Assembly: GCF_018383905.1 (NCBI RefSeq)
Contig: NZ_JAGYWA010000001.1
Coordinates: forward strand, 327,509-391,508
Source of the DNA: Flavobacterium branchiicola
Lineage (GTDB): Bacteria > Bacteroidota > Bacteroidia > Flavobacteriales > Flavobacteriaceae
Reading direction: 5' to 3'
DNA length: 64,000 nucleotides
This document shows, in pieces, positions 17,334 to 24,694 of the stretch. Below the pieces are notes generated by a model. That model searched no databases, was not told the DNA's origin, and was given only the letters and a program-made list of their open reading frames with translations. How positions within the stretch are numbered: the stretch's first letter is position 1; the number at the start of each line of letters is the position of its first letter. The position numbers were made by a program, and so were the translations under genes.

Positions 17334-18341
17334 ATGAATAATTTAAAAAAAGGAATATTACTCGCAACATTGCTTTCGGCGCTCTTTTTTGTAAGCTGCA
17401 GCAACGATGATGACGATGATGATTTGATAGGAAACTGGATTAAAAAATCTGCATTTGATGGACCTGCCAGATCTAGCGCAACTAGTTTTGTAATTGGTGA
17501 TTATGCTTATGTCGCTACCGGATATACAGGCGATGAATATTTAAAAGATTTATGGGCTTATAACTCTAATGGTGATTACTGGGAACAAAAAGCTGATTTT
17601 ACAGGAGTTGGTAGAAGTTCTGCTTCTAGTTTTACACTTAATGAAAAAGGATATGTTGGTCTTGGGTATGACGGAACAAACAAATTGAAAGACTTTTATC
17701 AATATGATCCTGCTAGCAATTCCTGGTCTCAAAAAACAGATTTTGCAGGAACTGCCCGTTATGGTGCTCTGGGATTTCAAGTTGGCGGTAAAGCTTATTT
17801 TGGAACCGGTTATGATGGAAATTACCTAAAAGATTTTTACCAATATAATGACGAAACTAATGCATGGACACTTATGAACGGGTTTAGCGGAAACAAAAGA
17901 CGAAATGCTACTGTTTTTGTAATTGCTGATAAAGCCTATATAGGCACCGGGATTAATAATGGGGTTTATCAGGAAGATTTTTGGGAGTTTGATCCTTCTA
18001 CCGATGTATGGACCAGAAAACGCGATATAGACAAAGATACCGATGATGATTATACCTATAATGATGAGTATGCAATTGTACGGGCAAATGCTTCGGCTTT
18101 TTCCATGAACGGATTAGGATATGTTGTAGGTGGCGAAAGTATCAAAACGGTTTGGGAATATAATCCTTCTACAGATTACTGGACAGAGAGAACCGCAATG
18201 GAAGGCGCTGCAAGAACTGATGCTGTCGGGTTTGCCATCAACAATCGTGGATTTTATATGTTAGGCCGCGTTGGCTCAACTTATTTTGATGATGCATGGG
18301 AATTTAAACCTCTGGACACACAAAGCGACGATGATAATTAA
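17334..18341 (+). CDS. Kelch-repeat beta-propeller lipoprotein
   Basis: A 335-residue lipoprotein. MNNLKKGILLATLLSALFFVSC gives lipidated Cys22, followed by SNDDDDDD, an acidic stretch typical of Bacteroidota lipoproteins. Six kelch-type blades of about 45-50 residues follow, each with a hydrophobic strand plus G[YT]G, a [LQ]K/ED.[WY].[YF] strand and a W near the end (for example KDLWAYNSNGDYWEQKADF, KDFYQYDPASNSWSQKTDF). The protein is therefore a closed propeller at the outer membrane or cell surface, probably binding protein or glycan. No galactose-oxidase catalytic residues stand out. It overlaps the DUF4907 start by 11 bases, so the two are coupled. Confidence 0.85.
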   Translation: MNNLKKGILLATLLSALFFVSCSNDDDDDDLIGNWIKKSAFDGPARSSATSFVIGDYAYVATGYTGDEYLKDLWAYNSNGDYWEQKADFTGVGRSSASSFTLNEKGYVGLGYDGTNKLKDFYQYDPASNSWSQKTDFAGTARYGALGFQVGGKAYFGTGYDGNYLKDFYQYNDETNAWTLMNGFSGNKRRNATVFVIADKAYIGTGINNGVYQEDFWEFDPSTDVWTRKRDIDKDTDDDYTYNDEYAIVRANASAFSMNGLGYVVGGESIKTVWEYNPSTDYWTERTAMEGAARTDAVGFAINNRGFYMLGRVGSTYFDDAWEFKPLDTQSDDDN

Positions 18342-18663
18342 TACAAAAAAACAATTCTTCTGGAGTAAAATCCGGAAGAATTTATTGTTTATCATTGCTG
18401 TTTTATTACTTTCTGCCTGTACAAAAAAAGAAGCTTTTAAAATAGATTCTTTCAAAACTAATACGGGTTGGGGCTATACAATAGCATATAAAAACAAAAC
18501 GATAATAAAACAATCTGTTGTTCCCGTGATAAGTAATGCTAAAAGTTTTTCGAGTGAAGAAGATGCTTTAAAAATAGGCAATTTGGTAGTTCATAAACTT
18601 CAGCAGAAGACATCTCCAACGGTAACAAAAAATGATTTAATTTTATTAAAAATAAAATTCTAG
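18331..18663 (+). CDS. DUF4907 family small lipoprotein
   Basis: A 110-residue protein from the ATG at 18331 (MIINTKKQFFWSKIRK), overlapping the end of the kelch gene. The hydrophobic stretch LLFIIAVLLLSAC ends at lipidated Cys30. The compact domain (about 40-110) has GWGYTIAYKNKTIIKQSVVPVI and SEEDALKIGNLVVHKL, the DUF4907 pattern. The family is small, Bacteroidota-specific and uncharacterised. Its TAG stop is followed at once by the ATG of the kinase gene (TAGATG). The chain kelch, DUF4907, kinase is therefore translationally coupled, which argues that this lipoprotein takes part in signal input to the kinase. Confidence 0.8.
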   Translation: MIINTKKQFFWSKIRKNLLFIIAVLLLSACTKKEAFKIDSFKTNTGWGYTIAYKNKTIIKQSVVPVISNAKSFSSEEDALKIGNLVVHKLQQKTSPTVTKNDLILLKIKF

Positions 18664-19782
18664 ATGAAAATCGATACCATTAAAAATACAAGTTCAAACA
18701 AAATTCTATTCCATTGTATCATTTGGATTTTCTTTATATTGACTTCTTTAATTCAATTCTATGAAAGTCCTTTTAGAATCAATAATGATTTCTATGCACA
18801 ATGGATTACCGGAATAATTTTGTTTTATCTGAACTATTTTTATCTGGTACCGGTTTTACTTTTAGAAAAAAAATACTGGCTTTATTTTGTTTTTACACTG
18901 GCTCTTATTCTTGTCTTTATGATTATCAGAACCAATTATTTTATTCCTGAATTCAGGCATTTAAGATCTGCAAATATAGTTCCGGCAAGATTGATACCTT
19001 TTGATCCGAAGTTTATTCCAAGAGGTCCGCACGGCCCATATGCCGTAACCGAGATAAGACAGCCATTATTCTTTAAAATTGTACCCTCTTTTTTCTATTT
19101 TCTAATAACAACCATTAGTACAATTATAAGAACATTGACTGAGTTTTACAGTAATCAGCAAAACAAACTAATTGCCGAAACTCATAGAACAAGTACTGAA
19201 TTGATTTATTTGCGCAAACAAACTAATCCGCATTTTTTATTCAATTCTTTAAACAGTATTTATTCATTGGCACACAAAAAATCTGATTTGGTCCCCGATG
19301 CCATCGTGACATTATCTGAACTTATGCGGTATATGCTGTATGAAACAGATAACAAAACGGTGGCTTTGGAAAAAGAAATCAATTACATTCAAAATTATAT
19401 CGAACTACAAAAACTCAGATTAAACAACATTGAAGACATTGTAATAAATGTTCATGGCAATACCAAAAACAAGTTTATTGAACCGCTGCTTTTGATTTCT
19501 TTTGTCGAAAATGCCTTTAAATACGGAACTGATTATAAAGGTGCTGCACATGTAAAAATTAAGATTTTTATTCTGGAAAACAGCCTTGATTTCTGGATAG
19601 AAAATACGATTGAAAATTATGTTAAAGATCCTGAAAATTCAGGAATTGGTTTAGTTAATATTCAAAACAGACTTGATTTGTTATATCCAAACGCACATCA
19701 GCTTACTATCACACATAATACTGAGTATTATCGAATTCACCTTAACTTAAGTTTAGACAAAATTCAAACTGCTATAAAGTAA
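18664..19782 (+). CDS. LytS/YehU-type sensor histidine kinase
   Basis: A 372-residue inner-membrane kinase. Four hydrophobic segments lie at about 14-32, 45-66, 71-88 and 136-157, with a periplasmic or loop region of about 45 residues between the third and fourth (rich in Pro and Arg, FIPRGPHGPYAVTE). The His_kinase (PF06580) core follows: NPHFLFNSLNSIYSL with phospho-acceptor His190, the N box LISFVENAFKYG with Asn283, and a short G box SGIGLVNIQNRLDLLYP at about 326. Such kinases phosphorylate LytTR regulators, and one is encoded 136 bases downstream. There is no recognisable ligand domain, so the coupled kelch and DUF4907 lipoproteins may supply the signal. Confidence 0.93.
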   Translation: MKIDTIKNTSSNKILFHCIIWIFFILTSLIQFYESPFRINNDFYAQWITGIILFYLNYFYLVPVLLLEKKYWLYFVFTLALILVFMIIRTNYFIPEFRHLRSANIVPARLIPFDPKFIPRGPHGPYAVTEIRQPLFFKIVPSFFYFLITTISTIIRTLTEFYSNQQNKLIAETHRTSTELIYLRKQTNPHFLFNSLNSIYSLAHKKSDLVPDAIVTLSELMRYMLYETDNKTVALEKEINYIQNYIELQKLRLNNIEDIVINVHGNTKNKFIEPLLLISFVENAFKYGTDYKGAAHVKIKIFILENSLDFWIENTIENYVKDPENSGIGLVNIQNRLDLLYPNAHQLTITHNTEYYRIHLNLSLDKIQTAIK

Positions 19783-19872
19783 ATGTTATTTCCCTCTAAA
19801 TGTTAAGATTAAATTATAAAATAAAGGCCTTATTTTATGATAACTTTAAAACTTAATTGACTGGTTTAAAAG

Positions 19873-19880
19873 TACTTTTG
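19873..19880 (+). promoter_or_regulatory. Promoter -7 element of the LytTR regulator
   Basis: TACTTTTG lies 38 bases before the ATG at 19919, followed by AGC, as at 16454. It allows the regulator to be expressed separately from the kinase. Confidence 0.5.
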
Positions 19881-19918
19881 AGCACCAAAACAAAATTTAA
19901 AAACTTAATTTTCAACAG

Positions 19919-20635
19919 ATGAAATGTGTAATTATAGACGATGAACCTTTAGCGGTTGAATTATTAGAAGATTTTGTTCAGAAGGTAGATTTTCTGGAAT
20001 TGGTTACCACCTTTAATAATGCAATCGATGCGGTATCGTTTATTAATCAAAATAATGTCGATTTAATTTTTCTCGACATTCAGATGCCACATTTCTCCGG
20101 AATTGACTTCTTAAATACCATCGAAAAAAAGCCTTTAGTCATTTTCACTACTGCCTATTCAGATTATGCTGTCGAAGGTTTTAATCTGGGAGCGGTTGAT
20201 TATTTAGTAAAACCAATTCCATTTCACCGTTTTCTAAAATCAGTTGTGAGAGCACAGCAAATTTTTAATCCGGCATCAACTATTCAGACTATTTCAGAAA
20301 ACACTACGGCACCTGAACTCGAGCAGGATTTTATGTTTGTAAGAGCTGAATATGAAAATGTTAAAATGAACTTTTCAGACATTTTATTTATAGAAGGCCT
20401 GAAAGATTATGTAAAAATTTATACAACAGATAATAAATTCACACTCACATTAATTAGCTTAATCAAATTAGAAAATTTACTATCAAATAAAGGTTTTTCA
20501 AGAATTCACAGATCTTATATCATCAACATAAAACACGTGAAGTCAATTCAGAAAAATAAAGTTTTGATTAGTGATAAAAGAATTCCAATTAGCGAAAGTT
20601 ACAAGACAGCTTTCTTCGAAAAAATCAACCTTTAA
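19919..20635 (+). CDS. LytTR-family response regulator
   Basis: A 238-residue DNA-binding regulator. The receiver domain (1-118) has the acidic pocket IIDDEP, phospho-acceptor Asp53 (LIFLDIQMPHFSG), Thr in FTTAYSDYAVEGF and Lys in DYLVKPI. A linker of about 20 residues leads to the LytTR domain (about 137-235) with FMFVRAEYENVKMNFSDILFIEGLKDYVKIYT and FSRIHRSYIINIKHVKSI. It is the evident partner of the LytS-type kinase just upstream. Targets probably include the promoter of the same module, since both promoters share an 11-base string. The 136-base gap with its own -7 element shows partial separation from the operon. Confidence 0.93.
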   Translation: MKCVIIDDEPLAVELLEDFVQKVDFLELVTTFNNAIDAVSFINQNNVDLIFLDIQMPHFSGIDFLNTIEKKPLVIFTTAYSDYAVEGFNLGAVDYLVKPIPFHRFLKSVVRAQQIFNPASTIQTISENTTAPELEQDFMFVRAEYENVKMNFSDILFIEGLKDYVKIYTTDNKFTLTLISLIKLENLLSNKGFSRIHRSYIINIKHVKSIQKNKVLISDKRIPISESYKTAFFEKINL

Positions 20636-20652
20636 ATAAATTCCAAAAAAAG

Positions 20653-20701
20653 AAAATTCCAAATTCCAAATGAGTCGTTCGCTCTCGGAATTTGGAATTT
20701 T
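20653..20701. terminator. Long inverted repeat between convergent genes, with TTGGAATTT repeats
   Basis: AAAATTCCAAATTCC (20653-20667) and GGAATTTGGAATTTT (20687-20701) form a perfect 15-bp stem with a 19-base loop. Further TTGGAATTT copies follow to about 20755. It separates the LytTR regulator from the reverse gamma-carbonic anhydrase gene and can terminate both. Confidence 0.7.
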
Positions 20702-20770
20702 ATATTAAGATTTCCATTTTGGAATTTAAAATTTCAGTATTGGGATTTGGAATTTTAGTATTGTAATTTT

Positions 20771-21289
20771 TTATTGCTCATCTTTAAACCAGCCTGAATA
20801 CATTACATAATTGTTAGAAATACGTTCAATTTCGCCTGCAAAGTCAGATTGATCAATATCTTTTACTTTTTTGGCCGGAACACCTGCATAAATACTTCCT
20901 GAAGTTACCACCGTATTTTGTGTTACAACAGCACCCGCAGCAACAATTGCATTACTTTCTACAACACAATTATCCATTACAATGGCTCCCATTCCAATTA
21001 AAACATTGTCGTGAATCGTACAGCCATGCACAATTGCATTATGACCTATTGAAACATTATTTCCTATAATCGTTGGGTGTTTCTGATAAGTACAATGAAT
21101 TATTGCTCCATCCTGAATGTTGACTTTATTTCCGATTTTAATAAAATGAACATCACCACGTATCACAGCATTAAACCAAACGCTACATGATTCACCAAAG
21201 CTTACATCGCCTACAATTGTTGCATTTTCAGCCACATAACAATCCTCTGGAATTTGAGGAGATTTTCCGTTTACAGATTTGATTAACAT
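20771..21289 (-). CDS. Gamma-carbonic anhydrase family hexapeptide-repeat protein
   Basis: A 172-residue left-handed beta-helix protein. Hexapeptide repeats run from ATIVGDVSFGESCSVWFNAVIRGDV to VAAGAVVTQNTVVTSGSIYAGVPAKKVKDI. Three histidines at the positions that bind metal in gamma-carbonic anhydrases are present: His65 (AIIHCTY), His83 and His88 (IGHNAIVHGC). A C-terminal helix (SDFAGEIERISNNYVMYSGWF) completes the YrdA/PaaY layout. It is trimeric and cytosolic by family precedent. Whether it hydrates CO2 or acts in acyl metabolism is not certain. It lies 9 bases after the PorP/SprF-like gene and shares its transcript. Confidence 0.88.
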   Translation of the reverse strand: MLIKSVNGKSPQIPEDCYVAENATIVGDVSFGESCSVWFNAVIRGDVHFIKIGNKVNIQDGAIIHCTYQKHPTIIGNNVSIGHNAIVHGCTIHDNVLIGMGAIVMDNCVVESNAIVAAGAVVTQNTVVTSGSIYAGVPAKKVKDIDQSDFAGEIERISNNYVMYSGWFKDEQ

Positions 21290-21298
21290 AAAAAAAAA

Positions 21299-22288
21299 CT
21301 AATTAATAGCAGGACAATTACAATCGTAACGTTCCTTTTTACAAAATAAATTAATACCCAAAGTAATTTGATGATAAGCCCCAGTATCAAATTTTACATC
21401 GCCCATTACCTGTGTATAAGTATAAGCAAACATAAAATTCTGGTAATTTATACCAATTATCGGTGTGAAATATTGCAGTTTTTGAGATTGAATTCCGTTT
21501 CCGGTATCATATTGCGCTCCATCAAAACTTCTTCTGTAAGAAAGTGCAGCCCATAAACTTCCAAAATCCATATTCTTGTACCCTTTCATATTCAGGTCAA
21601 TAGATTTTTCTTTTGTCTGCTCAAAAATCTGAAGCAATATTGAAGGCTCCCAGGTAAAATTTTCTTTTTTCCCAAAAACATAACCTGCACTCAATAAATA
21701 CTTTCTGATATTATTACTTTCATAATCTGTATACATGTCTCTTCTGGATTCGATTAAACCCTGAACAGTAGCATGTGCATAAAAATCGAGGTAATTGTAT
21801 GATGCTCCAACATCAACAGTAAAATAAGTATCTTTCTGAATCGATCCAAACACTATCGGATCAAAACTACCTCCAAATTTTGTCTCGTCCAGCTGATTCT
21901 GAATAACTCCTCCGCTAATACCAAAAGAAAGCTGATTCAAATCGATTTCGTCTCTCGAAAACATGATATGATGCGCATAAGTTGCTTTTAATCCTTTTTG
22001 CGAATGGTAACCGTTTTTATCGTTAAAAATAATAACTCCGGCTCCAGATCTCTCCCCTATTCTTCCGTTAAAACTTAAAGTTCCTAAAGATGGTGCATCG
22101 TCCTGACCAAACCATTGTTTTCTTGCAGTTAATCTAATTTTGGCACAATTTGCCGCGCCGGCCATTGAAGGGTGAATTAAATAATAATTATCTGACAAAT
22201 AATCCGAATAAACAGGAATCCCTTCTTGCGAATAAGAGTAAAATGCCGTTAGACAAAAAATAATTAAAATCCTGATTCTAAATCCCAT
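21299..22288 (-). CDS. PorP/SprF family type IX secretion membrane protein
   Basis: A 329-residue exported barrel protein. The signal peptide is MGFRIRILIIFCLTAFYSYSQ. Characteristic blocks are EGIPVYSDYLSDNYYLIHPSMAGAANCAKIRLTARKQWFGQDDAP (the NPA/HPSMAG and RKQWFG motifs), then SGAGVIIFNDKNGYHSQKGL and AYHQITLGINLFCKKE. The C-terminus CKKERYDCNCPAIN is unusually rich in Cys. PorP/SprF proteins sit in the outer membrane and help T9SS secretion or attach large gliding adhesins. No adhesin gene is adjacent here, unlike the paralogue at 58290. This could be a general PorP or an orphan SprF, and I cannot decide between them. Confidence 0.85.
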   Translation of the reverse strand: MGFRIRILIIFCLTAFYSYSQEGIPVYSDYLSDNYYLIHPSMAGAANCAKIRLTARKQWFGQDDAPSLGTLSFNGRIGERSGAGVIIFNDKNGYHSQKGLKATYAHHIMFSRDEIDLNQLSFGISGGVIQNQLDETKFGGSFDPIVFGSIQKDTYFTVDVGASYNYLDFYAHATVQGLIESRRDMYTDYESNNIRKYLLSAGYVFGKKENFTWEPSILLQIFEQTKEKSIDLNMKGYKNMDFGSLWAALSYRRSFDGAQYDTGNGIQSQKLQYFTPIIGINYQNFMFAYTYTQVMGDVKFDTGAYHQITLGINLFCKKERYDCNCPAIN

Positions 22289-22407
22289 AAAAGCAAAATA
22301 GTTTAAAAATATTTTTGACTCCCTTAATTTAATACGATTTATTTGAAAAGAGTCTTAATTATTTTATTAAAAAATCAAATATAGGTATTAGTAGAAAATA
22401 ACTTTAG

Positions 22408-22415
22408 TAAATTTG
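22408..22415 (+). promoter_or_regulatory. Promoter -7 element of the NifU-like gene
   Basis: TAAATTTG fits TAnnTTTG, 16 bases before the ATG at 22432. Confidence 0.5.
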
Positions 22416-22431
22416 CGAAAAATTACATACC

Positions 22432-23331
22432 ATGACAAAAATCACTATAAGAGAAACACAGAATCCTACTATATTAAAATTTGAGTTTGAAGATTTCATT
22501 ACACAAAATCAAAACTTTGAATTCAAAAATATTGACGAAGCACAAGAATCGCCATTAGCACAGCAATTGTTTTATTTACCATTCGTAAAAACAGTCTATA
22601 TTTCAGGAAATTTTATTGCGATCGAAAGATATAGCATTGTAGAATGGGATGACGTACAAGATGCTGTAGCAGAACAAATTGTTGCATTTGTTGATAAAGG
22701 TGGCGTAATCATCAAGATCGACGAAAATAAAGCAAAAAAACAACCTATTACGGTTTACGGAGAAACAACTCCAAACCCATCGGCTTTAAAATTTGTAGTG
22801 AGCAGAATGTTGACCAGAAATGCTATCGAATACAAAAACATCGATCAGACTGCTTCTTCTCCGCTTGCACAGGAATTATTTAAATTTCCTTACGTAAAAG
22901 AAATTTTTATTGATGAGAATTATATTTCGGTTACAAAATATGAGATCAATAACTGGGATGAAATTACTTTGGAATTAAGAACATTCATTAAACAATTTAT
23001 CGAAAACGGAGGAACTGTTCTGGATGAAAGCTTAATTGAAACAACAACTAAAAATGATGTTACCAAAGATGAAGCATTTGACAAGTTGGACACTACATCG
23101 CAACAAATCATTAATATCTTAGAAGAATATGTAAAACCGGCTGTGGCAGCAGATGGAGGAAATATTGCTTTTGATTCTTATAATGAAGAAGACAAAACTG
23201 TGAAAGTAATTTTACAAGGTGCTTGCAGTGGTTGTCCGTCATCTACATTTACATTAAAAAGCGGTATCGAAAACATGCTAAAAAGTATGCTAAATGATGA
23301 AGGCATAAAAGTGGAAGCTTTGAATGCTTAA
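22432..23331 (+). CDS. NifU-family iron-sulfur scaffold with two Nfu_N domains
   Basis: A 299-residue cytosolic protein. Residues about 5-95 and 105-195 are two related Nfu_N domains: compare TQNPTILKFEF...SPLAQQLFYLPFVKTVYISGNFIAIERY with TTPNPSALKFVV...SPLAQELFKFPYVKEIFIDENYISVTKY. The C-terminal NifU domain (about 222-299) carries the Fe-S cysteines Cys265 and Cys268 in GACSGCPSS. Such proteins carry 4Fe-4S clusters to apo-enzymes. Most bacterial and mitochondrial Nfu proteins have a single N-domain. The duplication gives the extra length. The gene is monocistronic and ends at a strong terminator. Confidence 0.92.
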   Translation: MTKITIRETQNPTILKFEFEDFITQNQNFEFKNIDEAQESPLAQQLFYLPFVKTVYISGNFIAIERYSIVEWDDVQDAVAEQIVAFVDKGGVIIKIDENKAKKQPITVYGETTPNPSALKFVVSRMLTRNAIEYKNIDQTASSPLAQELFKFPYVKEIFIDENYISVTKYEINNWDEITLELRTFIKQFIENGGTVLDESLIETTTKNDVTKDEAFDKLDTTSQQIINILEEYVKPAVAADGGNIAFDSYNEEDKTVKVILQGACSGCPSSTFTLKSGIENMLKSMLNDEGIKVEALNA

Positions 23332-23366
23332 AATAGTATCAAAAATTTAAGTTTCTGATAAGAACC

Positions 23367-23398
23367 AAAAAATGCGCAAATTACTTTGCGCATTTTTT
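23367..23398. terminator. Terminator after the NifU-like gene
   Basis: AATGCGCAAA (23371-23380) pairs perfectly with TTTGCGCATT (23385-23394), followed by T and flanked on the other side by A, so it could work in both directions. Confidence 0.85.
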
Positions 23399-23530
23399 TA
23401 TAAAAGCAACTTTATCTGAAACAATTATATCACTAAGAATAATTTTTATCTTTGTTTTTCGACTTTGATTCAGTAGTAGAATTTAAAAAGTTAAAAAGTA
23501 GGTTTTTTCTTTCTTTTTAAAATAAAAACA

Positions 23531-23538
23531 TATCTTTG
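23531..23538 (+). promoter_or_regulatory. Promoter -7 element for the structured leader and 90-residue gene
   Basis: TATCTTTG fits TAnnTTTG. A transcript from about 23545 would carry a leader of roughly 155 bases before the ATG at 23702. A second TATCTTTG lies at 23447-23454. Confidence 0.55.
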
Positions 23539-23544
23539 CAATGC

Positions 23545-23700
23545 AAAAAACACATATCTAGGGAGAAATCCTTGAAACTTTATTAAGTTAACATAAGCGA
23601 ACCCACGTTACGTTGAAGATGCTAGTGATAGCTCTAATCACATTCCTTGGAGTGTTTTTTGCACAACCGATCGTGGGTTTCGTGTACATAATATTTTCGA
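23545..23700 (+). ncRNA. Candidate structured leader or small RNA
   Basis: This 155-base stretch between a promoter and a small gene folds into several helices. GCGAACCCACG (23597-23607) pairs with CGTGGGTTTCGT (23672-23683) as 11 pairs with one bulged U. Inside, GTGAT/ATCAC (23625-23629/23637-23641) and a weak AGTG/GCAC hairpin form branches. Upstream, AACTT/AAGTT (23576-23580/23585-23589) makes another hairpin. Base composition is richer in G and C than the flanking DNA. A frame from 23619 to 23741 also reads as a hydrophobic 40-residue peptide, but its GTG, CTA and ATC codons are unlike local genes. I favour an RNA element of unknown class. Confidence 0.45.
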
Positions 23701-23701
23701 T

Positions 23702-23974
23702 ATGCAAAAAGAAAATCAAAAACCAACACATCGTGATGTAGTGCCATCCGTAATTAATTTCCTTTCAGACGAAATGTTTGAGGGAGATTACAAAGAACAG
23801 CCACTGTATTTGCAGGAAATCTTCGAGATTCTAATGCATACAGAATTTGGCGACGATCTCCTTTTGAGACAAAAAATGCTAAGCTGCTTAAGAACTAGCA
23901 GAAATCTGGCAGAAACTTTAGCTCCGTTTTCAGACAAGCAAATTTACAAAGCTTGTAACAGTATAAAAGGCTAA
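23702..23974 (+). CDS. Conserved small protein of unknown function
   Basis: A 90-residue soluble protein without a signal peptide or membrane segment. It is acidic and helical, with THRDVVPSVINFLSDEMFEG, YLQEIFEILMHTEFGDDLLLRQKML and CLRTSRNLAETLAPFSDKQIYKAC. I do not recognise the family. Codon use is like its neighbours, and it has a terminator behind it, so it is a genuine gene. The ATG falls at the 3' end of a folded leader whose helix stops 19 bases before it, so the leader could control ribosome access. A regulatory or adaptor role is possible, but this is only inference from size and context. Confidence 0.7.
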   Translation: MQKENQKPTHRDVVPSVINFLSDEMFEGDYKEQPLYLQEIFEILMHTEFGDDLLLRQKMLSCLRTSRNLAETLAPFSDKQIYKACNSIKG

Positions 23975-23997
23975 AACAAAACCATTAAAAAACCAAA

Positions 23998-24027
23998 CCC
24001 TGCAAATAGTGATTTGCAGGGTTTTTT
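23998..24027 (+). terminator. Terminator after the 90-residue gene
   Basis: CCCTGCAAAT (23998-24007) and ATTTGCAGGG (24012-24021) form a perfect 10-bp stem with an AGTG loop, followed by six T. Confidence 0.9.
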
Positions 24028-24193
24028 ATAATCTGATTACAATCCGTACTATCGAGTCTTTTAAATTGAGTTATTATATATTTCAAACAACAAAAGCTCT
24101 ATCACTCTAATTTTCAATAAATTATTCTAACATTATCATCATAATTCTCCGAAAAAGTTTAATATTGTAATCTAAACCAATCAATATAAAACT

Positions 24194-24601
24194 ATGGGAT
24201 TTTCATCATTTATCAAGAATTTATTTGGCTCGACTAAAGAGTCTGTAACTGAATTGGCAAACAACGCCGAAAGTACTTTTGAACAAGCTAAAGAAGCGGC
24301 TGCTCCTTATATTGAGAAAGCTGAGACTTTTGCAGAGGAAACAATTGCAAAAGCAAAAGAGGCCTCAGAACCAATTATCGAAAGTGCTGCAGAATATGCA
24401 CATCAGGCAAAAGATATTGTAAGCGAATATGTTGAAAAAGCCTCTGATTCAATTGGTGAAGTAATTGATTCTGTAAAAGAGAAAACTGGCGAAGTTGCCG
24501 GCGAAACTAAAAAAATTGTATCTGAAACAGTTGTTGATGCAAGCGAAAAAGTTGCAACAGAAACTGACAAGGTTGCTGATGAAATTTCTGACAAAGAATA
24601 A
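24194..24601 (+). CDS. Helical repeat protein resembling YtxH/LEA proteins
   Basis: A 135-residue, Ala/Glu/Lys-rich protein with no signal peptide. After MGFSSFIKNLFGSTKESV it consists almost entirely of amphipathic helix in loose 11-residue periods (EQAKEAAAPYIEKAETFAEE, AKEASEPIIESAAEYAHQAK, and similar). Such sequences occur in YtxH-like, LEA-like and apolipophorin-like stress proteins that coat membranes or stay soluble under drying. It is monocistronic and precedes an MscS-type channel gene, which fits a loose link with osmotic stress. The repeats are weak, so the family assignment is by composition and not by a firm motif. Confidence 0.7.
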   Translation: MGFSSFIKNLFGSTKESVTELANNAESTFEQAKEAAAPYIEKAETFAEETIAKAKEASEPIIESAAEYAHQAKDIVSEYVEKASDSIGEVIDSVKEKTGEVAGETKKIVSETVVDASEKVATETDKVADEISDKE

Positions 24602-24634
24602 AACCACATTCTTTTTTGGTAGAAATAAATATTT

Positions 24635-24642
24635 TATATTTG
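24635..24642 (+). promoter_or_regulatory. Promoter -7 element upstream of mscS
   Basis: TATATTTG fits TAnnTTTG. TTTG at 24615-24618 may be the -33 box, but the 16-base spacing is short. A hairpin with a T-run follows within 15 bases. Confidence 0.45.
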
Positions 24643-24654
24643 CAAAATAATATG

Positions 24655-24681
24655 CCTTCTCATTTTGGGAAGGTTTTTTTT
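24655..24681 (+). terminator. Hairpin with T-run between the mscS promoter and its gene
   Basis: CCTTC (24655-24659) pairs with GAAGG (24669-24673), extended by C-G and T-G pairs, around an ATTTT loop and followed by eight T. It resembles a terminator but lies downstream of the promoter and just upstream of the mscS ATG. It may be an attenuator, or the end of the previous gene's transcript. Confidence 0.55.
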
Positions 24682-24694
24682 ATCCTTAAAAACA

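Noticed and set aside
23619..23741. Hydrophobic 40-residue ORF called as a gene
   Set aside because: Codons such as GTG and CTA differ from local genes and the sequence folds as RNA, so I list it only as an alternative under the leader finding.
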